This document shows, piece after piece, positions 29,417 through 32,220 of a stretch of 32,220 nucleotides of DNA. The stretch covers positions 1-32,220 of the forward strand of contig JAEXCA010000204.1 in the NCBI GenBank assembly GCA_023393755.1, read 5' to 3'. This DNA is from Actinomycetes bacterium (GTDB lineage Bacteria; Actinomycetota; Actinomycetes; Propionibacteriales; Propionibacteriaceae). The position numbers were made by a program, and so were the translations under genes. Under the pieces are notes generated by a model. That model had not been told where the DNA came from and searched no databases. It saw only the letters and a list, made by a program, of their open reading frames with translations. Numbering within the stretch: the first letter of the stretch is position 1; every line of letters starts with the position of its first letter.

Positions 29417-31348
29417 ATGACTGATCTGCTCGCCACTTCCGCCGCCACCTGGCAGGAGGAGGCGCCGGCATCCCGGGTTCCCGACGACTTGCTGATCGAC
29501 CGCACGCTGCCCCCGGCCGCCCGATTCGGGGCCTGGCGCCGACGGCACCACCTGCGTCAGGAATGTGCCGAGGCCTACTACGCCCAATCCCGCAACCCCG
29601 AGCAGGGGCTTCCGGTGGCGGGCAACGCCTCCGCAGCCCGCTTCCTAGGCGGTTTGCTCACCACCCGCAGGGCCCGGGTGGTCGGCGTCCTGGCGTTCAA
29701 CGGCGCAGCGGCGATCGCCGGCCTGCTGGTGCCCCGGATGCTGGGCAACCTGGTCGACATCGTTTCGGGTGGGGCCGCCACGGCGGTGGTGGATTCGATC
29801 ATCCTCGGGGTGATCGGCGTCGTCCTGCTGCAGGCGGTGCTCACCTTCGCCGCGCGGCGGGCGTCCGCGGTGCTGGGCTACGACCTGCTGGCCGCCGCCC
29901 GGGAGAGCGTGGTCGGTACCGTGCTGAGGCTGCCGCTGGGCAAGGTCGAGGCCGCGTCGTCCGGTGACCTGTTGACCCGGATCACCTCCGACGTGTCGAA
30001 GATGAGCGAGTCGATCCGCTGGGCGCTGCCGCAGTTCATCATCTCGATCGTGATGGTGGTGGCAACCATCGTGGCGCTGCTGCTGAACTCTTGGTTCCTG
30101 GCGCTGCCGGTCTTCGCCACCCTGCTGGTGCTGTTCTTCGCCACCCGGCACTACCTGAAGCACGCCATGCAGGGCTACATCACCGAGGGCGGCACCTACA
30201 GCCGGATCAACTCCACCATGACCGAGACGGTGGACGGCGCCCGGACGGTCGAGGCCCTCGGCCTGGCCGGCCGCCGGATCCAGGCGGTCGACGAGGACAT
30301 CGAGGAGTCGAACCAGGCCGAGCGCTACACCATGAGCCTGCGGAACCTGTTCTTCATCTGGCTGGACATCTCGTTCCAGTTCCCGCTGATCGCGGTGGTC
30401 ATCCTGGGCACCTGGGGCTACTCCCAGGGCTGGGTGACGATTGGCCAGATCACCGCCGCGGCGATCTACGCCCAGGGCCTGATCGAGCCGATGGACCGGC
30501 TGATCCAGGTCTTCGACCGGCTGCAGGTGGGCATGGCCGGCACCACCCGTCTGCTCGGCATCGCCGAGGTGCCGGACGACCGCACCCCCGGCCCGGCGCG
30601 TCCGGAGGGCACCGACCTGGCCGGACGCGACCTGCGGTTCGCCTACCGCGAGGGCACCGACGTGCTGCACGGCGTCGACCTGGAGCTCAAACCGGGCGAG
30701 CGGCTGGCCGTGGTCGGTCCGTCCGGCTCGGGCAAGTCGACCCTGGGACGCTTGCTGGCCGGCATCAACCGTCCGCGCACCGGTGAGGTGGAAGTCGGCG
30801 GCGTGGACGTCATGGAGCTCCCGCTCGACCTGCTGCGCACCGAGGTGGCGCTGGTGACCCAGGAGCATCACGTCTTCGTCGGCACCGTGCGGGACAACAT
30901 CGTGCTGGCCCGCGACGTCCAGCTGAAACCGGACGAGGTCGACCCCGCGGTGGTGTCGGCGCTGCAGGCCGTCGACGCCTGGGAGTGGGTGGAAAAGCTG
31001 CCGCAGGGTCTGGACACCATGCTCGGCCACGGCCGCCACCGGCTCACCCCGGCGCAGGCCCAGCAGATCGCGCTCGCCCGGTTGGTGGTCGCCGATCCGC
31101 ACACCCTGGTGCTGGACGAGGCAACCTCACTGATCGACCCGCGCACCGCCCGCCACCTGGAGGGCTCGATGGCCACCCTGCTGGACGGACGCGCCGTGGT
31201 CGCCATCGCGCACCGGCTGCACACCGCCCACGACGCCGACCGGATCGCGGTGGTGATCGACGGCCGGATCGCCGAGTTCGGCTCCCACCACGACCTGATC
31301 GAGTTGGACGGCGAGTACGCCCGGCTCTGGCGCACCTGGCGCAGCTGA
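29417..31348 (+). CDS. ABC exporter half-transporter with catalytic ATP site
   Basis: A 643-residue partner of the gene at 27265. After an ~85-residue N-terminal extension with no membrane helix, six helices (from ~85) lead into the nucleotide-binding domain. Walker A GPSGSGKST (~433), Q-loop VTQEHHVF, Walker B TLVLDEATSLID (~563) and switch VVAIAHRLHT are intact, but the signature LSGGQ is LTPAQAQQ (~541). With the partner supplying LSGGQ, one complete ATP site forms per heterodimer. GGAGG seven bases before the ATG supports this start. Despite the 301-bp gap from the first gene, the complementary motifs make joint function very likely. Confidence 0.9.
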   Translation: MTDLLATSAATWQEEAPASRVPDDLLIDRTLPPAARFGAWRRRHHLRQECAEAYYAQSRNPEQGLPVAGNASAARFLGGLLTTRRARVVGVLAFNGAAAIAGLLVPRMLGNLVDIVSGGAATAVVDSIILGVIGVVLLQAVLTFAARRASAVLGYDLLAAARESVVGTVLRLPLGKVEAASSGDLLTRITSDVSKMSESIRWALPQFIISIVMVVATIVALLLNSWFLALPVFATLLVLFFATRHYLKHAMQGYITEGGTYSRINSTMTETVDGARTVEALGLAGRRIQAVDEDIEESNQAERYTMSLRNLFFIWLDISFQFPLIAVVILGTWGYSQGWVTIGQITAAAIYAQGLIEPMDRLIQVFDRLQVGMAGTTRLLGIAEVPDDRTPGPARPEGTDLAGRDLRFAYREGTDVLHGVDLELKPGERLAVVGPSGSGKSTLGRLLAGINRPRTGEVEVGGVDVMELPLDLLRTEVALVTQEHHVFVGTVRDNIVLARDVQLKPDEVDPAVVSALQAVDAWEWVEKLPQGLDTMLGHGRHRLTPAQAQQIALARLVVADPHTLVLDEATSLIDPRTARHLEGSMATLLDGRAVVAIAHRLHTAHDADRIAVVIDGRIAEFGSHHDLIELDGEYARLWRTWRS

Positions 31349-31388
31349 CCCCCGCTCGAACGTCGCCGCCTAACCCGCTGCGCCCGAC

Positions 31389-31437
31389 CGGGCACTCCTC
31401 CAGCCGCCGAGAGCCAGCCTTAGTGGCCGAGTGCCCG
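31389..31437. terminator. Inverted repeat after the ABC exporter genes
   Basis: CGGGCACTC (31389-31397) pairs perfectly with GAGTGCCCG (31429-31437) across 31 bases, 40 bases after the exporter stop. The loop can form a smaller stem (GCCA...TGGC). There is no T-run, so its role as a terminator is likely but not certain. Nothing else is recognised in 31349-31500. Confidence 0.45.
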
Positions 31438-31500
31438 CCCCTGACGGCAGGTCTTCGGTACCGATGGCTGGCCCTCGCTGGTCTTGCCAGGCGGGAAACC

Positions 31501-31529
31501 TTGATCGGACCGCAGGGTTCACGTAGATT
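31501..31529 (+). promoter_or_regulatory. Consensus promoter of the poly-Cys leader
   Basis: TTGATC (31501-31506), exactly 17 bases, then TAGATT (31524-31529), and the ATG of the leader ORF seven bases later. The transcript would begin at or next to the A of the ATG, giving leaderless translation. This is the clearest sigma-A-type promoter in the window. Confidence 0.75.
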
Positions 31530-31536
31530 CCCCGCC

Positions 31537-31599
31537 ATGCAGACCAGGGCCGGGCGCCGGATGATGCGCCGCGTTGCCTGCTGTTGTTGTCTGTTCTGA
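31537..31599 (+). CDS. Leaderless 20-codon leader peptide with four consecutive Cys codons
   Basis: The ORF encodes an Arg-rich 20-residue peptide ending VACCCCLF and stops at 31599, 104 bases before the carbonic anhydrase ATG. The Cys codons are TGC TGT TGT TGT; TGT is rare in this GC-rich sequence. The promoter places its ATG at the mRNA 5' end and it has no Shine-Dalgarno site. Published work on mycobacteria describes leaderless poly-Cys short ORFs as cysteine-responsive attenuators of downstream sulfur genes; this ORF fits that design. The peptide itself probably has no function; ribosome stalling on charged-tRNA-Cys shortage would be the signal. This is inference from layout and family precedent. 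Confidence 0.8.
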   Translation: MQTRAGRRMMRRVACCCCLF

Positions 31600-31703
31600 G
31601 CACACCTTGAGCCGTTCGGCTCGCCCCTGCTCACGCTGCCTGAGGGCGGCATCTCAACCCATCAGTCGCCACTGCGGCGTCCCTTCGTATCCCTGGAGGT
31701 TCC
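31600..31703 (+). promoter_or_regulatory. Attenuator region between the leader ORF and carbonic anhydrase
   Basis: It contains a stem GAGCC-GTTC-GGCTC (31609-31622) starting ten bases after the leader stop, then shorter potential stems (GCC-TGAG-GGC near 31638, and CGCC-ACTGC-GGCG near 31667). The ribosome site TGGAGG lies eight bases before the ATG at 31704. A stalled ribosome on the Cys codons would cover or expose the first stem, so alternative pairings with the second and third stems are plausible but not computed. Confidence 0.5.
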
Positions 31704-32189
31704 ATGTCCGTCACCGCCGAGTACCTGTCCAACAACGTCCGCTACGCCGAGACCTTCTCCGGCCCGCTCCCGCTTCCGCCCTCGCGTCACGTGGCGGTGG
31801 TCGCCTGCATGGACGCCCGGCTGAACGTCTACGCGATCCTCGGGCTCGGCGAGGGTGAGGCGCACGTCATCCGCAATGCCGGCGGCGTGGTCACCGACGA
31901 CGAGATCCGGTCGCTGGCGATCAGCCAACGCCTGCTCGGCACCAGGGAGATCATCCTGATCCACCACACCGACTGCGGCATGCTCACCTTCACCGACGAC
32001 GACTTCAAGCGGGCGATCCAGGACGAGACCGGCATCAAGCCCGAGTGGGCCGCCGAGTCCTTCACCGACCTGGACGAGGACGTCCGCCAGTCGATCGCCC
32101 GGATCAAGGCCAGCCCGTTCGTGGTCCACAAGGACGCGATCCGCGGCTTCGTCTTCGACGTCGCCACCGGCAAGCTGAACGAGGTCTGA
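31704..32189 (+). CDS. Beta-carbonic anhydrase (Rv1284-like, short)
   Basis: A 161-residue beta-class carbonic anhydrase, compact like mycobacterial Rv1284. Zinc ligands are Cys35 (VVACMDAR, with the Asp37-Arg39 dyad), His88 and Cys91 (LIHHTDCGM). It hydrates CO2 to bicarbonate in the cytosol. In mycobacteria an Rv1284 homologue lies next to sulfate-activation genes, and the poly-Cys leader upstream here points to the same sulfur link. TGGAGG before the ATG supports the start. The window ends 31 bases after the stop, so whether sulfur genes follow cannot be seen. Confidence 0.9.
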   Translation: MSVTAEYLSNNVRYAETFSGPLPLPPSRHVAVVACMDARLNVYAILGLGEGEAHVIRNAGGVVTDDEIRSLAISQRLLGTREIILIHHTDCGMLTFTDDDFKRAIQDETGIKPEWAAESFTDLDEDVRQSIARIKASPFVVHKDAIRGFVFDVATGKLNEV

Positions 32190-32193
32190 CCGC

Positions 32194-32220
32194 GGGCCAC
32201 CAGGAACCGTCCCCGGGCCA
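32194..32220 (-). repeat. Copy of the GACGGTTCCTGG palindrome at the window edge
   Basis: Reversed copy of the array unit (GGCCACCAGG followed by AACCGTCCCC), five bases after the carbonic anhydrase stop and running into the end of the window. It supports genome-wide dispersal of this repeat, mostly at gene ends. Confidence 0.6.

Noticed and set aside
31349..31500. A gene between exporter and leader ORF
   Set aside because: Frames lack start signals and conserved content; an inverted repeat and promoter explain the conserved-looking parts.

Overview
This window is a very GC-rich, densely coded stretch of chromosome from a high-GC actinobacterium. The evidence is strong G/C at third codon positions, frequent GTG starts, 1-4 base ATGA/GTGA/TGATG overlaps, sugar ABC importers without a local ATPase, and several apparent leaderless genes with a TANNNT box 6-7 bases before the start codon. 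A member of the Propionibacteriaceae is a guess from gene style and the dispersed repeats; no marker gene is present to prove it. I see no rRNA, tRNA, prophage, IS transposase or CRISPR array.

Layout. (1) 1-4840: a gene truncated at the left edge, then a peroxide-stress module (OhrR-like MarR repressor divergent from an OsmC peroxidase coupled to a hemerythrin protein), then stand-alone genes: PIG-L deacetylase, baeRF-like release-factor homologue, DinB-like and VOC/PhnB-like proteins. (2) 5071-7341: a SNF2 helicase. (3) 7594-18814: a divergent catabolic cluster. Leftward: a lipoprotein substrate-binding protein, two permeases, an SDR epimerase-like protein, a DHDPS/NAL-like aldolase, a 2-hydroxyacid dehydrogenase and a Gfo/Idh/MocA oxidoreductase. 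Rightward: a ROK regulator, a class III aminotransferase and two amidohydrolase-fold proteins, one with metal ligands and one without. This whole block is bracketed by two collinear ~160 bp structured repeats (7391-7556 and 18851-19016). (4) 19033-23544: a sugar-phosphate operon (cupin glucose-6-phosphate isomerase, PMI-II-like cupin, a pseudokinase/class I mannose-6-phosphate isomerase fusion and a BadF-type sugar kinase) divergent from a DeoR regulator. (5) 23809-26597: a class I glutamine amidotransferase overlapping a SulP-STAS-gamma-glutamylcyclotransferase fusion. (6) 26598-27264: a repeat array of palindromic GGGGACGGTTCCTGG units. (7) 27265-31348: a heterodimeric ABC exporter whose two halves have complementary degenerate ATPase sites, separated by a hairpin-rich insertion. 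(8) 31501-32189: a consensus promoter driving a leaderless 20-codon ORF with four consecutive Cys codons, then a beta-carbonic anhydrase of the Rv1284 type.

How it fits together. Region 3 looks like import and stepwise oxidation, aldol cleavage, transamination and hydrolysis of an unidentified sugar acid, amino sugar or modified sugar, with the ROK protein probably controlling both arms from one operator in the 184 bp divergent promoter. Region 4 would convert hexoses to fructose 6-phosphate under DeoR control. Region 8 has the architecture of cysteine-responsive attenuation known from mycobacterial sulfur genes. The strongest candidates for undescribed biology are the region 3 pathway, the structured repeat that brackets it, the SulP-STAS-GGCT fusion, and the poly-Cys leader in front of carbonic anhydrase.
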